NCBI RefSeq assembly: GCF_016859285.1
Contig: NC_053418.1
Coordinates: 1,518,001-1,582,000, forward strand
DNA from: Xiphias gladius
Taxonomy: Eukaryota > Chordata > Actinopteri > Istiophoriformes > Xiphiidae
Length of the DNA: 64,000 bases
Direction: 5' to 3'
Below, one piece after another: positions 36,268 to 51,700 of this stretch; within the stretch, counting starts at the first letter, position 1, and the number at the start of each line of letters is the position of its first letter. The notes below the pieces were generated by a model. That model was not told the DNA's origin. It did not search any database and saw only the letters and a program-made list of their open reading frames with translations. The position numbers were made by a program, and so were the translations under genes.

Positions 36268-39200
36268 TTATTTGTTGCGCAGCAGCTCCAGCTGGTCCTG
36301 ATACTCGGTGAACAGTCTCTGGAATCGCAGGTTTTCCCCGATGACGGGCAAAACCTCCCTCAGCAGCTCCCGCTTCCGCAGACCCTGAACGCACAGGACA
36401 CACAGAAAAAAATAATAGTGAGCAACATGTATGACAGAGCACAAGGTCAAACAGGGCGACAGCGTTCGCATTGGGATGCAGGGAGGAAGATTTGACTAAT
36501 AGACCAACAGAAAATTAGCCAGCAACAACTTTAATAATTGGTTAATTGTTTAATAATCAAAAATGCCAAATAACTGCTCCTTTCAGCTTCTCCAACATGA
36601 GGAAGATGTGCTTTTCTCTGCTTTCCTATCATTATTAATTGAATGTCTGGGTTTGGACTGTTGGAAAGACGAAACAAGTGAGATACCTTGGGATTTGTTT
36701 GAAAGAAAAAAAAGAAAATCCACAGGCTAATTAATAATGGAAATCATTGTTAGTTGCAGGCCAAGAATGAAGCGCAGGCTCCAGTTGTAGTCAAGAATCG
36801 ACATGAATGAATAAGACATGGTCAACATTTGCTGCCTCTGGTTCCCTTTGAGTGTTTAGTGTGTGTGTGTCAGCAGAAATGTCCTGAGCCGATCCTGAAG
36901 ACCGGAGTCAGGGCCGATCCGAGCATATCTGCAAGGACGTATCAGCTAAAATAAAGCCGATCGCAGCCGTTTCCTCGCTGTCCTCTGGCGCGTGTCGTCA
37001 CCTCAGCCTGCTGGTGTTGAAGAGCTGCTCTCCTTCAGAGCAGCACGAGCATTTTGCTGGACACAGTTTTCCTCTGGTTAACACTTTACGTAGCTGTCTT
37101 TGCTGCTAATAATCACAGCACTCTGTCCCGTCACTTGAGACACTTCTGCACTAATATTGAACAACCCTGGTCATGGGTACTGTATGATTTTTGCTTGAAC
37201 TGTTGATCCGAGTTTAGCTGCTCTTGTATAGTTACTACTTTAATAGTATTCTTATTCCTGTTATAAATACACGCCTAATCATTTACTTTTTGATTTTCTC
37301 TATTTATCTGTACTAATCTCCGTCCTTCTGCTGCTGCAACACCAACAATCAGTCGAGGCTCGTTTATCTTATGCGGGTGGAAATAAGAGTGCGTGAACGT
37401 GGAAAATTATTCGGGGCGCAGCGATGCGAGTGGTCGTGATCTCTAATATTCACGATGGCAAAATAGAGTGAATCGCTAAACTCCGACTCCAACGAATCAG
37501 CTACATCTCCACTTCCTTCATCGTTAGCAAAGATCAGTGTCCAAAACATTCAGGCAGCGGCTTCTCATTTTTAGTCAGAGCCGACAAATGTTGTCTTGGC
37601 AGGTCACATCACCTGTCACTAATTAATTTGTATTCCAGAAGTAACTTGATAACAAGCCAAACTTGGCTGTTGCTGGATGTGTGTGTCTCTACACAGCCAA
37701 TGATCATTTGTGAGGGAAGACTCTTCGCTCTGTAACACACTGTTAAAAACGTAAGTGGACTTAGTGTTTCTGTAGTTCCAACAAATCCAGCAGAGCGATG
37801 ATGTCGTCTTCTCCAGTGAAGCGAACTGATCGTGCCACGTCAGTTTCAGGAGTGGCGTTCTCCAGTTTGCCTTTCATTCTTATCGTATCAATAATATCAA
37901 TAATTTAAGCGTCTAAACTTCTGATTCAGGGCCTCCAGCATTTCAATCAAGTCACTAGTGAAAAATAAGGGTGTGCCAGATTTAGTAGCAACAGCTGTTA
38001 TGTCAGTGTGTCAGATACATACTTAATCAACCTTTAGGTAAATGGGGGAAAAAAAAAAAAAAAAAATTAGATTGGACTTGGCAGACGGCTGATATTGAAA
38101 GGATTGGAATCTGGGCCAAAAAAAAAAGACTCAGAAGCATGGGAGAAAAATCAGCCTCTGACAGAAGGAAGGAGAGGCGACTGAATTTTTTATGTATGGA
38201 AGGCAAACTTTCTGAAAACAACAAACAAAGCTTGGATAGAACAAATTCAACCAGCGAATAGCGGAGCGTTGCTGTCGTACCAGAGTGGTGGGCTCCCAGG
38301 CCGTGGCTGCAGATTTGTGGACGGGACCCAGCAGCTCCTTACAGAGCTCTCTGAGACGAAACTCTGAGCCTGGACGGAGCACACACGCACACGCAAAGAC
38401 ACATGCACACACACACACAGTTAGAGGAAGAACAGAATAACGTTTAAGTTCTGACTCCTTGTGTGTAAACCACTAGCTTGATTTTTTTTGTCAGTTAACA
38501 GTGAAGCTGTTCTCAAAAAACATACTTAACACTCCATGTCCACAGTCAGTATTATGTCTGATGTGTTTTTTTACTTCTGTCAGTCTGCAGTAAGGGTGAA
38601 ATCATTAGACGGCGACGGTTCGGTACCTTCGTTGACGAGGAAACGAGCGTAGATGAGCAGCCAGTAGCGATACTCCTGCGCTGACTGCAGAGTCAGCGCG
38701 GACGCCAGCTGATTCTCCAGGAAGGCCAACGTCATGCTCTGCTGCAGGTGGTGAGGGGTGGATGACAGGCGCGACGCCAGCCGCCCAGCACTGCGGGGAC
38801 CAGAGACACTTTTCATTAGCGCAGCGGCCTGGATAGAAGTTTCTTTTGACAGTATTATTTTCCCTCGGAAATTGGGTTTGAAAAGTGGGGGTTGTCTTAT
38901 ATTAGAGGCCGAGACAGTTACGTGTTAACATCAGTTTTTCTTTTTGAATGGAGAGAACCAGTGTAACACAGTCTTTACAGAGACTGCCGAGAGTGTTCCT
39001 CGTTACATTTTAACTGTGGGTAACGGATGCTGGTGGTAAGAAGGGGAGATTAAATGTTACTGTCGTACTTGAGGTTGCGCCCCTGCATTACAGCCAGTGG
39101 CCCTGAGGACACAGGTGCATCGTGGGCAGGCAGGCAGCTCCTGAAGTCAGCACACTGGACCAGGGAATCTCCTTTATCTGCTATCAGAGTCCTGAGAGAG

Positions 39201-42200
39201 GAAGAGGACAATTCTTAAAGTTTATACTGGATGCAGTTTAATCAGATATGAATCAATAATACTACCAATACTCTATAAGACATAAGAGTCTTTTTTACCA
39301 AACTCAACAGATGCAATAGAATTAGTAGAAGCTGCAACAGCTACATTTTCCTTGTTGTACTGTATTTCTACTCTTTATTATTTTATTTATCCATCTATTT
39401 ATTGGGTAAAATGATTATGCCTATCATGGTACATGTCATGTCATTTTGCAAAAACAGTAAACACAGTCAATAAACACTAAACTTGCAACATGAAACAAGT
39501 TGAGGCTGTTGATATTTTCCCCTTCAAATTCATATTAACCGTTTTCATTTTGTTTCAGAGATGGTAAAATATTAAATTCAAAATTAAAATGTATCAAGTC
39601 TTGTGGCCAAATATTCAGGCAGCAATGAATTTCACATTATGAGTGTGTCCGTGTTACAACAGGCGCATAACTGTGCCACTCGTCCGTTTCTTTTTTCCTG
39701 AAATCCGACAATAACACAGTAACTCATATATCTTGTACAGAAGAATCAATCAAACAATTCTAAAAGGCAAGCAAGCCAACAAACGGATAAACAAAACAAC
39801 AAAACTTTTCGGCGTCTCACCATGTCTCCAGTGAGGGGCTGAAGCAGTAGGACTTCCCGTTGGACAGTCCAATGACTGGAACTCCCTGCTGGGTCAGCAG
39901 AGACTGAGACACTGTGATGTCAGCACCTGCAGACACAGGCAAAATGTTGTTAGGGAGAATAAGACGACTGGATTCTCTGGACTCACTGGATAGAAATGGT
40001 TAGGTCAACATGATGTGGTTGGAAACAATTTCACGTGAGAAGAAAATCTCAACTAAACTCTCTTATGGTTCATCTCCATAAAAGAAAACAATCCTGAGTA
40101 GATCGTTCAGGTACATCGGGTGTTAAATATATTTTTAAAGGAAGAGTTCAGCATTTTAGGAACTACATTTCTGTGCTTCCTTACCATGAGATATCAATCT
40201 CATTTCTGTGTGTTATGTACAGAACTGGAGTCAGGATGTGGTCAGCTTATCTTAGTTACCCTGGTTCTGCCAAAGCTCAAAAATACATCTACTTTCAGCT
40301 CTAATTAACACGAGCCCCTTTCAGACACGCACCTTTACATTCAATGTAATAAGATTTTAGTTTAAAAAACATTCAAACAGGAATTAAAGTCATCAACAGA
40401 ATTTGAAGAAATAAGAGCTTTGACGTTATGTCAAAGACGTCTATGTTTTGCGTTGCAGAGATATCTACTGAAGTTAGCCTGCTAACCAGCCAGCCCAGGC
40501 CCGTCCCCTCTCGTAATGCCACTTTGTGCCTCAAGAGGCGATAGTGAGTCACTGTAGCGTCCAGTCCGCCCTCAGTCCAACATGGGAGGATAAAGAAGTA
40601 GTTACTGCGAGTAGGTTATAAACCTGTGGTGCAGTCGTCCTCTCTCGGCGACATTCCTCCATCTTCCCTCAAGCTCAGCTACTGATGCTGCTGCTCCAGC
40701 GGCTCTCTCTCTTTCTCGCGTTCCTCCACCTATTGTGGCTCGTCCTCTACTCCTGCCACCAACACATCTTCCCTGACTCTCTCACAGGGCAGACTGGGTG
40801 TGAAACAGCATCCTTCCAGTTACATAATCAGACTGCAGGGTAAACCTGTTTGGAAAAACTCATTGCCCGATCCATGCAGCTTTGGCAACATGTCGACAAC
40901 CGCCGTGTGCTGACGTCAGCTCAACGCGAGGGTTGAAACTTGGTTGCGATTGGCCAGTGAGCCCAGTCCCGGAACACGCACACCACACTCTCTCGTGCGC
41001 ACCTCGAATGAGAAGCACACAGGCAGGGCCGGTAAAAACTTTAGGGATTTTTTGACGGCCCAGCGATCCCCCGATGCTGCGGCCCACCAGGATTTGTCCC
41101 GGTCTGCCCGACGGCCAGCCTGACTATGGCACAGGGGACAGGGAGGGGGAGGAGGGACCAAAGAGTGCATTTCCTTGTTTCTTAAAGTGGAGAGGGACAA
41201 CCCAACCTTCTGGTAATATGCTGCCCCCAGTTGTTTTAAGTGTGAATTCGACAGTTGGCCAGTTCTTACACATTCCCCCTTAACCTGACGGCTATTTAAC
41301 CCGGCGGGCTGAATAAGCACCCTGGTCTATTTTACATAAAAGTCACAACGGCAGTCTCATCCAGGTCGGGCCGGTAACATTTCCGTATCAGTTTCGGCAA
41401 GGCATGAGTCTGAATTCAGAATTCAAGTTTGACATGTAGAGAGAAGGAGGGAGAGATTAGACCTGCATCTTCTGAGATTATTGTAATAAATTCTGTATGT
41501 CATCGGCAATAAATCATCATCTCGTATGCGCAAAATCAGTTTAATAAACCTAAACACCGAAAGAAGAAATTTGAAAGGTGCTGAGGAGATCGGTCTTCTC
41601 ATATCAGATCAGTCTATACAAACAATTTTTTCCTCACGGTGCAACTGAGGCAAAAGATGTTTAAAAACAACAACAACAACAAAAACCCCTGTTATTACTA
41701 TTCCAGTGTTCATTCATGTGAGATTGATATCATCTTCTCCTTCCTCAGGAAGAAAAGCAGACGAGTGTGTTTCCCACAGTGTTTCCTGAACTATTCCAGT
41801 GTCATCACTTGCTGCAGTTTCTCACCAGATAAAATGGTCAGCAGGGACTCGTTCTTCACCAGAGCCTTCTGTTTCTGAACGTCCCTGCACAGACAGGTAG
41901 CAAATTAACAAAATGTTTTAATTACAAAATTATCTGCATCAGATATGATCATATCAGAAACTGCCTGTCTATCAACTGGTACTGAAGATAAAAACATCTG
42001 TAACAGCCTAAACCCTACATCAAAATACCCCAAATCAATGTAGCTCTCAGTGGAAACACCCCTAATCAACACTGATCAAGGCTAGAAAAATCCTCCACGT
42101 GACATTTTTAACAAAATACATGAGCACCGACCAGACGGAGAGTGTTGCTCCAGCAGTCAGAGCCATGACGAAGTGGGCCGAGCAGTGCAGAGCTGACACA

Positions 42201-45200
42201 GGTGTGCCCAGCTGGATGGCAGGAAGGAGCCGTCGCCCGCAGGAAGAAAACACTGACAACATCCTGTCCTCGCAGGCGGCGGCCAGGACGTCGCTGAGGG
42301 AGAGGAAGAGCAGGAAAAACTGACTTAGTGTTGTTGATTTCTTTATTTATACAGTTTGTCTAACCATTTGAATTATGAACTTATGATATTAAACAAATTT
42401 TCCATAATAGTGCAAGTGAATAAAGACCAGCTCTGTCTGTGTATGAAAACACAGGACATCCGAGCGGAGCCTCCCACCTGCTCCCTGCAGCAGTGACCAC
42501 TGAGCTGGGCAGCAGCGTGTTCCAGTCTCGTCCGTCTCTGGAGCATCGCAGCTGGCTGAGCTTCGAACCTGCCACCACCGACACCTCGTTCTCCACCTCC
42601 AGGAACACCGATGGCTCCATGCTCACCTACACACGCACGCACGCACAGACACACGCGCAGACACACTTTCCATTTATAGCTTAACAAGTATGACTTATAT
42701 TAACTGACGGACATTGTGTGTTGACACAGGAAAATTTACGCATCTGATCTGTGCAGTGTTACCTCAGATAAAAATATAATTGAGATGCATGAAAGTCTTT
42801 CAAGAGTTTGTTCGGTTTTGTTTGTCAGATGTTAAACAGCTATCTACACAAACTACAGAAACATCAAGAATTATGGGTAGAAAAAGATGGGCCACTTATA
42901 ACATATAAAAACGGGTGAATTAAGGCCAGTACAATCAAAACAAACACCACCATACACTCCTTTTTACTCTTCTAATGATGTACGTATTTTTGTGTCTTGT
43001 TATTCGTTCAAATACATAAACCAAAACAAGACTGAAGCTACTGCCAATATATTGCTTCAGTTTGACTGCAAACTTGACTTCATTCTGTTGGCTCAAACAA
43101 AAAACTGCCAGCCTTACACCTTCAAGGTGCTCAGAAAGGTGGAGAAAGGAAACACAGGTATGATTTAACAGTTCCGCTTCCTGCCGCAAACCGTACATAA
43201 AAGTGGTTCTAAAAAATAAAATAAGTTCTTCCTGGTGGATACAAATTCTGAATCCACCAGAAGCACAAATAAATCACACGGAGTCACAGCGTGTTACCTG
43301 CAGACTGAAGGCCTTCTTCGTACTTGGTGTTGGTAGTTTGAGAACAGCTACAGGAGCTGGAGGAGCTGCCACCTTGCTGGGCTCCCGCTCTGCTGGGGGA
43401 GTTATCTGACAGGAAGGGGAAAGACAAAAACACTCATTTATCTTTCTCTGGTGCTCCAGGACATCTGCACAAAAGGAGCTTTTACTAGACTTCTTAAATA
43501 CTTGCCATTTAATTTCAAGCCATTTTTTAAAATAACTCCATAACTACAAAGTTAATAAATGTCTCCACAACCTAAATATGTACTTCCTTTTACGTTTGAT
43601 CATGTTTCCATAAAGGAATAACTGGATGGCTTGGAATTCAATAATGTACCAGTTCATTGAGACCTCTAAACATTCCATCTGTTCATTCATCTTCTCCCTC
43701 CATCTCTCTACCTGAGTGAAGGGTTGGGAGTTGGTAGTGGACATCTTGTCTTTCCTGGGCCGTCCCTTCTTCCTCTTCTCCACCACTTCTCCTCCATCTA
43801 TCAGCAGCTCTGGTTTCCTCTTGCCAAACGCCAGGTTTTTGTTGATGGCGGCCATCTTGTCCTCGCTGTCGCTGCTGGTATCTTCTTTGGTTTTTACGTC
43901 TTTCAGAGCGGAGATGCCATCTTTTGGCCTGCTGGACAAACATCAAAATCAAAATTCTCTTCTTTTTAAGCTTTGGTCCACCTCCCATTTGTACCATTTT
44001 TTCTTTACTGCTTCACTTATACTGAGACCTTTCGAGAGGCGTGAGTCCAGCGGCGGAGGAGATGGCGGCTGTGACCCCCGGCGTGGCCTTTGATCTCTCT
44101 GTGAACCTGGAGTCCAAAGCTTTCATTGGCTCGATCTTGGAGGCAGAAGTGAGCAGCAAACTGGATTTCACACTGAAACACAGGGAAACCAGAAAATAAG
44201 ACAAAGAGGAGAGAATGAGAAGATCATGGGCGATATAAATGAAGGGAAAAAAGAAAAAAGGAAGGAGGATGATGAGGGAAGGACGTTAGAGAGTTCGGAG
44301 TGAGATATTTGGTTCAGACGCAGACAGAACATTAAAAAAAAAAAAAACAAAAACAAACAAACAGAGAGGGTAGAAAAGAAAACAAAAGTAAAAGCTTCTT
44401 CTCCAGCTGATCTGCGTACCCATCCTTATTGTCCTCCAGGCCCTTGGCAGCGCTGCTGGCTGGAGGTGAGGTGAGCATGGGGTCATGGCTGGGCCTCAGC
44501 CCCAGAGAGGAGGCCTGTCCTGGGCTGGAGTCAGAGCTGAGCTGAGTGGTGAGCTGACTGGACATGGAGGAGCCCGAGGGCAGGATGGGAACGCTGTTGA
44601 ACAGGGCCGGCGAGAAATCCCTGCAGGGAAAGCGGGACAGCGATCTACTACTCAGTCATCTTGTAAATGAAGGTATCAGTTCTGTCTACCAATGAAAATC
44701 AGAGAGCTTGTGTTTCATGTTCTCCTACGCTGTGTCCAGCTGAGCGATGCACAACGGCGTGATTCGTCTTCTGCCGTCTGCGGTTCTTGTCTCCACTTGC
44801 TTCTTCAGAAGGTTCTGAGAGGACAGAATAATACATCCAAGAAATTCAAGATCCAAAAATATCACAAGTATTTATTTGAAAATGATAAATATGCATCCGA
44901 TTAACCACTGATATTTGAATATGCACCATTTCCAATTTGTCCTACATCATTTGTGTTCAGCATCAAACTTCATTCCTTTACTCGCCAAGGGCTGTCTCCA
45001 GCGGTGGAAAGCTACGCCAATATCAACCCTTATTTTGCTTATATTTCTATTACTTCTTTTCTTCTACTGAAGTTGACCTGCTAACCAGCTGGCCCCCGCC
45101 CAGCCGGCCTGTCTCGTCACTTTTCGACAGTGAGTGACAGTGGCGTCCAGCCTGCCCTCAGTCCAACATGAGTATATGAAGAAGTAGCTCTGCCCAGATT

Positions 45201-48200
45201 GTATTCTAACCCTCTGTCTTGTAAACACAACAACGGCCGAAGCTCTTGACCATCACCATCACCATCACCATCTGCTACCAGCAAGAAACCACGTTCAGCA
45301 CAGAGAAAACTTCCATATAGCCCCTTTAATATCTAAATATCAGTTGTGTTTCTAGATATTGTCTTTTCTTGCATCCTGATATCTTAAAGTACTGCATATT
45401 TCTAATTTATTCCATACAGTGCGTGAACTAATAAATTAGGATTCATTATCAAATTAATCAGAATTCACTTCAATTGACCTTGTTTTGACTGAACCAAACA
45501 GACAGCAGTTAGCACTTTGTGCTGCTTATTGGATGTTACATTTCACTTTCCCACCTTCCTGATGTCTTCCAGAGACTCTCCGTTCATCACACTGTTCAGT
45601 TTAGGGGCGGAGGATTCGGGCCCGGCACTGCCCGGTCCTGAGTTAGCCTGGGCCGAGTTCTGGCGCTCCTGCTGGTATTTGAGCATCTCGGGGTTCTCGA
45701 TGATGGTGGTGGAGAGCTGAGCCTCAGTGCTGGTTATGGCCAGACTCTTCCCGTAGATGTTCTGGTGGATGCTGTTCTGTATGTCAGAGGAAGAGAGAGA
45801 AGTTGGATTTGGGTTGTTGATTTACTGGACAGAAAAATGGAAGGACGGACAGGATCCAAACGGGAATTAAATAGCGACCTGAAGTGAAGCAGGACCTTCC
45901 AGTTTCTGTTCCAGAAGTTAGAAAACCTCATTCAAAATCCAAATGGCATTTGTCAGTACACTAAAAACTTCACACCAAGCCTTGGAACAGAGACTTTCTC
46001 AGCAGTATGTTGTGCAACTCACTTCAAGTGCCTAGATATGGACAATAGCTCTAATATGATTTTTTATTTAATATTCATGTCTTCTGCAGCCTTTAACGAA
46101 CACCATTTCCCATAAGCCCTAGATGCCAGTGGGCTAAATTCCATAACTTGACAGTAGAGGTTCAGAGTCCACGAGCAAGTCAAGCAGTCTTAGACATGTC
46201 TGTAATAACAGCAGGACAGAGGGGACAGAACGCTGTAGACGTTTTTAGACAGCAGAGATTACAAGTCGAAAGCTGAAAAATGACTTTCGAAGAGAGCACC
46301 GGTGAGTTTGATCGATATGGATGAAACCAGGTTACAATGACTTAAGTACCTGCACTGCTTTACTTTTTCATATTAAAAGTAAACGTTATTTAACTTAAAA
46401 TCATCAAGATTTCAATTTCTAATCGCAACTACTGTAGTGGATGGAGTGGATTGTCCCAGAATATGGAAAGTAATCCATAAAACACACCTCATTTCTTCAG
46501 ACAGACGGATGAAAGAAATGCTAAATGAGAGTTTGTGTTGAAATACTGAAGCTAATGGAACAGAGGCTAGCCCGGACGTGATGTCACGACTTTGGCTCGG
46601 AAAGCCTTGGAGAATAAGGTGATGATTGGAAATGGGATCTTTAATGTCTTTGGTTTGAGTGACACTGACCAATTACAAGGAAACCAGGGTTTGTAAATAA
46701 GTCACATGACTCAGGGGACTTTGGTTTGATCAAGTTTGAACAAGAAAAGTTCACATCCAACATACTGGTTGGGAGCTAGTATAGTAACATAAAGAAGAAG
46801 GGAAAAGACTTGACAGGATCAGTGATTTCTTTGTGTGTATTGAGAGAAATAACTAATTTTCTGCTCAGAAATATATTGTGCTGCAAACACACAGATGATC
46901 AGCCTGATGTGGTTACATGATGTGTGTCTCACCTTCTCCTCCTCGCTCAGCGGGTCTCCCAGTTCATCCAGTGAGAAGTCCAAATAGGCCACGGTGCCGT
47001 CCATCGAACACACTAACATCCCCAGACCTGTCAGAGTCCTGACACGCACACGCACACGCACAGACACACCAAACTCAGAGATGGGTGTGTAAGGGTGTAA
47101 CACTACCAGTGATGTCTCATAACCCTGTGTTACCGCAAAAAACCTCCTCGATCCAAACAGCATTTTCTCCGTATACTGTGTTTGTAAAACTGACAGGACA
47201 CACTAGTCAATTATAACTCCATGGATTAAGATTCTTCTAAACCATAAATCGTAATATTTTGTTTCAATCTATTTCATTTTAAGTGGTGTCATCCCAGTGT
47301 GGAGTCTCAGGGAAATAAAAATTAATGTACATACATTAACAGTCAAAATGAAAAAAAAGACCTCAAAAGTTTGTCACCGAAAACTGAAAAATCATTTAAA
47401 TTCAATAGAAAACAGGCTTTTTACAAGCATGAAAAAACTGGTTTACTTACAGCTTTTCTACACCAATGGAAGTAAATGAAGCCTTGAAGGTTAATGCAAA
47501 TGAATCCTACAGGTTTCCCAACAATAGCTGATGACTTACAGACCGTCTGTCTGCACAAAGGCAGCGTTGGAACAGACTGTGTCACCGAGACAGGACTCGG
47601 TTTAAATTTTAAACTGGAAAAATGGAGGTGTTCTAAACCTCTTGACCGGTAGTGTACGGGGTAGGCCGCACAATGCCCCTCTTCACTCACCAAGAGATGT
47701 CCATTATTGATTTATCGAAAAGATCATGGATGACCACCAGAGGGCGCTTCAGTGAGGTCAGCTGTAGAGGAGAAACACACAGGCCATGTTAGTACTGTCA
47801 GGATCCTTCATATCTTCTTCCTCACTGAACAGTAACTAAAATGGGGTTAGAAGCTTTCTACTGAGCAGTCATCAAAAAAAAAAAAAAACATTGTTCATAC
47901 TGAAACTGATGGGTAGGCTTTATTGAAACCGCCGATACCAAAAACTATGGCAGCCTGCCAGACATTGGTTCCCACTGCCTTCACGCTCATTATTATGAAA
48001 TCACATAAGCACCTGCATCTGTTTGAGGTTTCAATTTTGAGTTTTGAATTTTTTTTGTGTGGTCACATATTAAACGAATCACTCTACCAGGCTCCATGAG
48101 GTACAGATGAATCAGAGAGTTGTTACATTTACTGGGATGGGTTATCGCTGCTGAAGCTGTTCATGCTGACCAGAACAAACAGATACACACGTCATGAACA

Positions 48201-48688
48201 ACAAATGTGAGCCATGAAATCTGCAACTTGGCAGAGAAGACCTGCATCACTGGTTCAAACTCATATGTTATTTTCTATACACAAACTGAAGTGTGAACTG
48301 ACCCAGACGGAGAGGGATCGGTCTTTGCTGCCAACAGCACAGCAGCAGTACGGACAGCTGGGTTTTGGAGAGCTGCCGTTCTTCTGCTTCTTCTTAAAGA
48401 TCTTTGGGTTGAATTTCTAGAGAGAGAGAAACCAGATCCATCAGTATGCAGATAGCCTTGGGGTGCAGCATATCTTTAAAGGATGAACACGTGGCTAAAA
48501 CTTCCTTACCACCACGGTGACCGCTTTGCGGTGGCCCACAAAGTCCATATTCGTCTTCCAGCCATCTCTCTCCACGATCTGAGCGGTGGGGCCGGAGTTA
48601 TTCATGGCGTGAGCCGACACCAGATACTGACCATCTGGAGACCAGGACAGACGCAGGACGTGGGTCGTCCCGCCGCACTGAGACACAC

Positions 48689-48723
<35 letters not shown>

Positions 48724-51700
48724 GGGAGAGAGAAGATTATTCAAAACCTCATGGGTGAGACTGTGCATGTGGCAGAACTGGCAGCAGACTATACAGACAT
48801 GACAAATTAAAAGAAACACCTGAATAAATGAGTGAAAACACATGACAAGCGCAGATGTTTCCATGTAGTAATACCATAACAATGTCAGCTGCCATCAGAC
48901 AGAGCTGACGGTTGCAGTGTTTTCGTACCTCGCTGAATGGCTTGGTGATGTTGGCCTCCATTTGCCAGTCCACCGTCCTCCACACTTTGAGGCTGTGGTC
49001 GTCGGCCTGGGAGGCGATGTATTTCCCTACTGGGTCCCACGTCAGACCTTTAACCAGCCCAGTGTGTCCTCGCAGACATGTCACCATCTCTGGAGACGCA
49101 AAGAAGACAGAGGGACATGCATGACGAGCTGCCAAGGGAGAAATCCCGCTCTATCAACAGCTTGAACTGGATAGCGGTTCAATAAAAAAACAAGTGTAAG
49201 GGGCTAAATTAAAATTAATAAATAAATAAAACAAAATAAATACTAGCATACCAGGTATCAAATAATATAGTATAACTATTAGTTAATCAAAAGAAAATCA
49301 ATCAGACATTCCCAAGTTCCAGCTTCTCATATATGAAGATTTACTGCTTTTCCTTCTTTTAACGGGCTTCTTAAATTTAAAAAAACAAAAGAAACAAAAA
49401 AAAAAAAAATCGATTTCTGGCATTTTACAGACCAAACGAATGATCGATTAATAAAGAAAAATAACTGCCAGATTATTTGATAATGGAAATAATTGTTAGT
49501 TGCAGCCTTGTTGCAATCGCCATATAAATTACAATAGAGTATGCAGAGGAGGTTTCACTATTTTGTTTTGTTTTCAGCAAAAGGAATACTTTTTATAAAT
49601 ACTTGCCGTTATGCATAGGATTTAAAAATGTGTTATTCTGGCGACATTTGGTGATATTGAGAACAATACTAGGGCAGAAAGCCTTTATGCTATGCTAAGC
49701 TAACCGGTTGCTGACTACAGATTCGTGTTGGCTGTTAAAACACGAGATTGGTATTGAACTCATCCAATTCTCAGCGAAATGATTAAAAAAAAACAAAAAA
49801 AAAACAACAACCCTATTTTCCAAAATGTGGATGAAATGATACAGTGGGGCCCAAAAGAGAACACAATGGGAAAGTGGTCTCAGACTTTTGGACCCCACTG
49901 TCCGTTTTATAATGTAGCAACTTTTAATTCTGAACGAGCAGATTTGAATCGATTCGAGCTTCCATTCAACGACTCCTCCATTTTTTTATTTGAGCTTTGA
50001 TGCGTCAGACACGGTGAGCTCTGGTTCTGGTGTCAGGCGAGTCTCCTACCTGGGAATTTGCGAGCGTTCCAGATGACGATGGTGTTGTCAACGCTGCAGG
50101 AGGCCAGCCACATGTCATGAGGAGACCACGCCACGTCCATCACATCTACAAACAACACACATCACTGCCTGTTACTAGTTAAGATACTAGTCTGTATGAA
50201 GAGGGTCTGTGATGTGCATAAGTGTGTTTTTGGGTTTGTTACAGTGTAATTCTGCATGTCTGTGCATTTTGTGGATGTGTCGTGTTTGTACATCTATTTA
50301 ATTTTGTTTTGTGTAAAGGGACTGCACTTATATAGCGCTCTTTTAGTCTTTTCGACCACTGAATGGGTTCATTCACATACAGCACTTTGTCTATCACATC
50401 GGGGGCAGTTTGGGGCTCAGTATCTCGCCCGAGGACGCAGCCACATTTGGACACTTCGACAGGCGAAATTGAGCCACCGACCTTCCGATTAGCTGGAAGG
50501 TCGGGTCATCCTGTTAGTGGACGACCCGCTCTACCTCCCGAATCGCCGGTGTGATTACCTCCAGTGTGATTCCTCAGGATGGTGACACACCTCCACTGCT
50601 CCACATTGGCCAGCTTACTGCTCGACCCGAACACTGTGCTCGGACCAATGAACCTGCAGAGATACACGCACCTAGTCACCACCAATACACCAGCTCTGAA
50701 TGTTCTAAACAAAAACAGGACAAACCTTAAACATTTCATTTCAATTGAAAACACTTTCTGTGGTGACAATAGTCATGAAATTGATCCAAAAAACACAATA
50801 TTGCTTTTTAATTCATCAAGACTGGACTGTAGCAGCAAATGCCTCTTCTGTATTTGCACATTTTGTGTTTGTGAGTATGTGTGTATACATACGCAGCTCT
50901 CCTCCACACCATAACCAGCTTGTCATCTCCTCCTGATGCCAGGTACAGCCCATTGTTGGACCAGCGCACACAGTTCACACATGCTGCGGAGGCAAACACT
51001 TCTGTTAACTCTGGTTATAAATATAACTGGTATGGATGTGTGCTGAGGAGGTTGCCTGTTATGGTGGCCACGAATAGTACCTATTATTAAACCTGACTGC
51101 TTGTAACATTTATTTGGTCCTTTGACACCTCAGCAGTTCGTGGTTTTGTTAGTAGTGGTGCAGAACAGATGAAATTATTTTAATGTCCCATTTTTAATGG
51201 GAGCACTATCACGAGTACAGATGTACTGTTCTGCCGCTGGACGCTCAGCAGAAGTAGTTGACCGTGGAGAGGGAAAATGTGGGGGGGGTCACACTAACAG
51301 CTATCTCCTCAGAATCCAACTTCTCCAACCTTTAGGCTGCTGGAACACCACTCCTGTTACTATTTATAGTACAAGTACGAACAGTAGATGTAAATGTGGG
51401 GGCTGAATATGTAGAACCTGTTCTACTGCTCGAAGTTGTTGAATAAAAATGAAGTAAACAGCAGCAGCCTGTAAAGATAGAGGAGGAGCTGTCACAGAAA
51501 CCTGAACTAGGATGGGCGGTGGAATCTATCAGTAGAATAAATACAGCTACAAGTAACCAGACTTTTAGTGATAGAGGCTGCAAAGAATGTATAAGAAGTC
51601 ATTTATCCCACAGACAATTGGCTTGCACAGTTTATAGAGGCTCAGTTTTAATGTTTTATTTTCTTAAGGGTGTATTGTATTTAAGTACTTGCAGTTTTCA

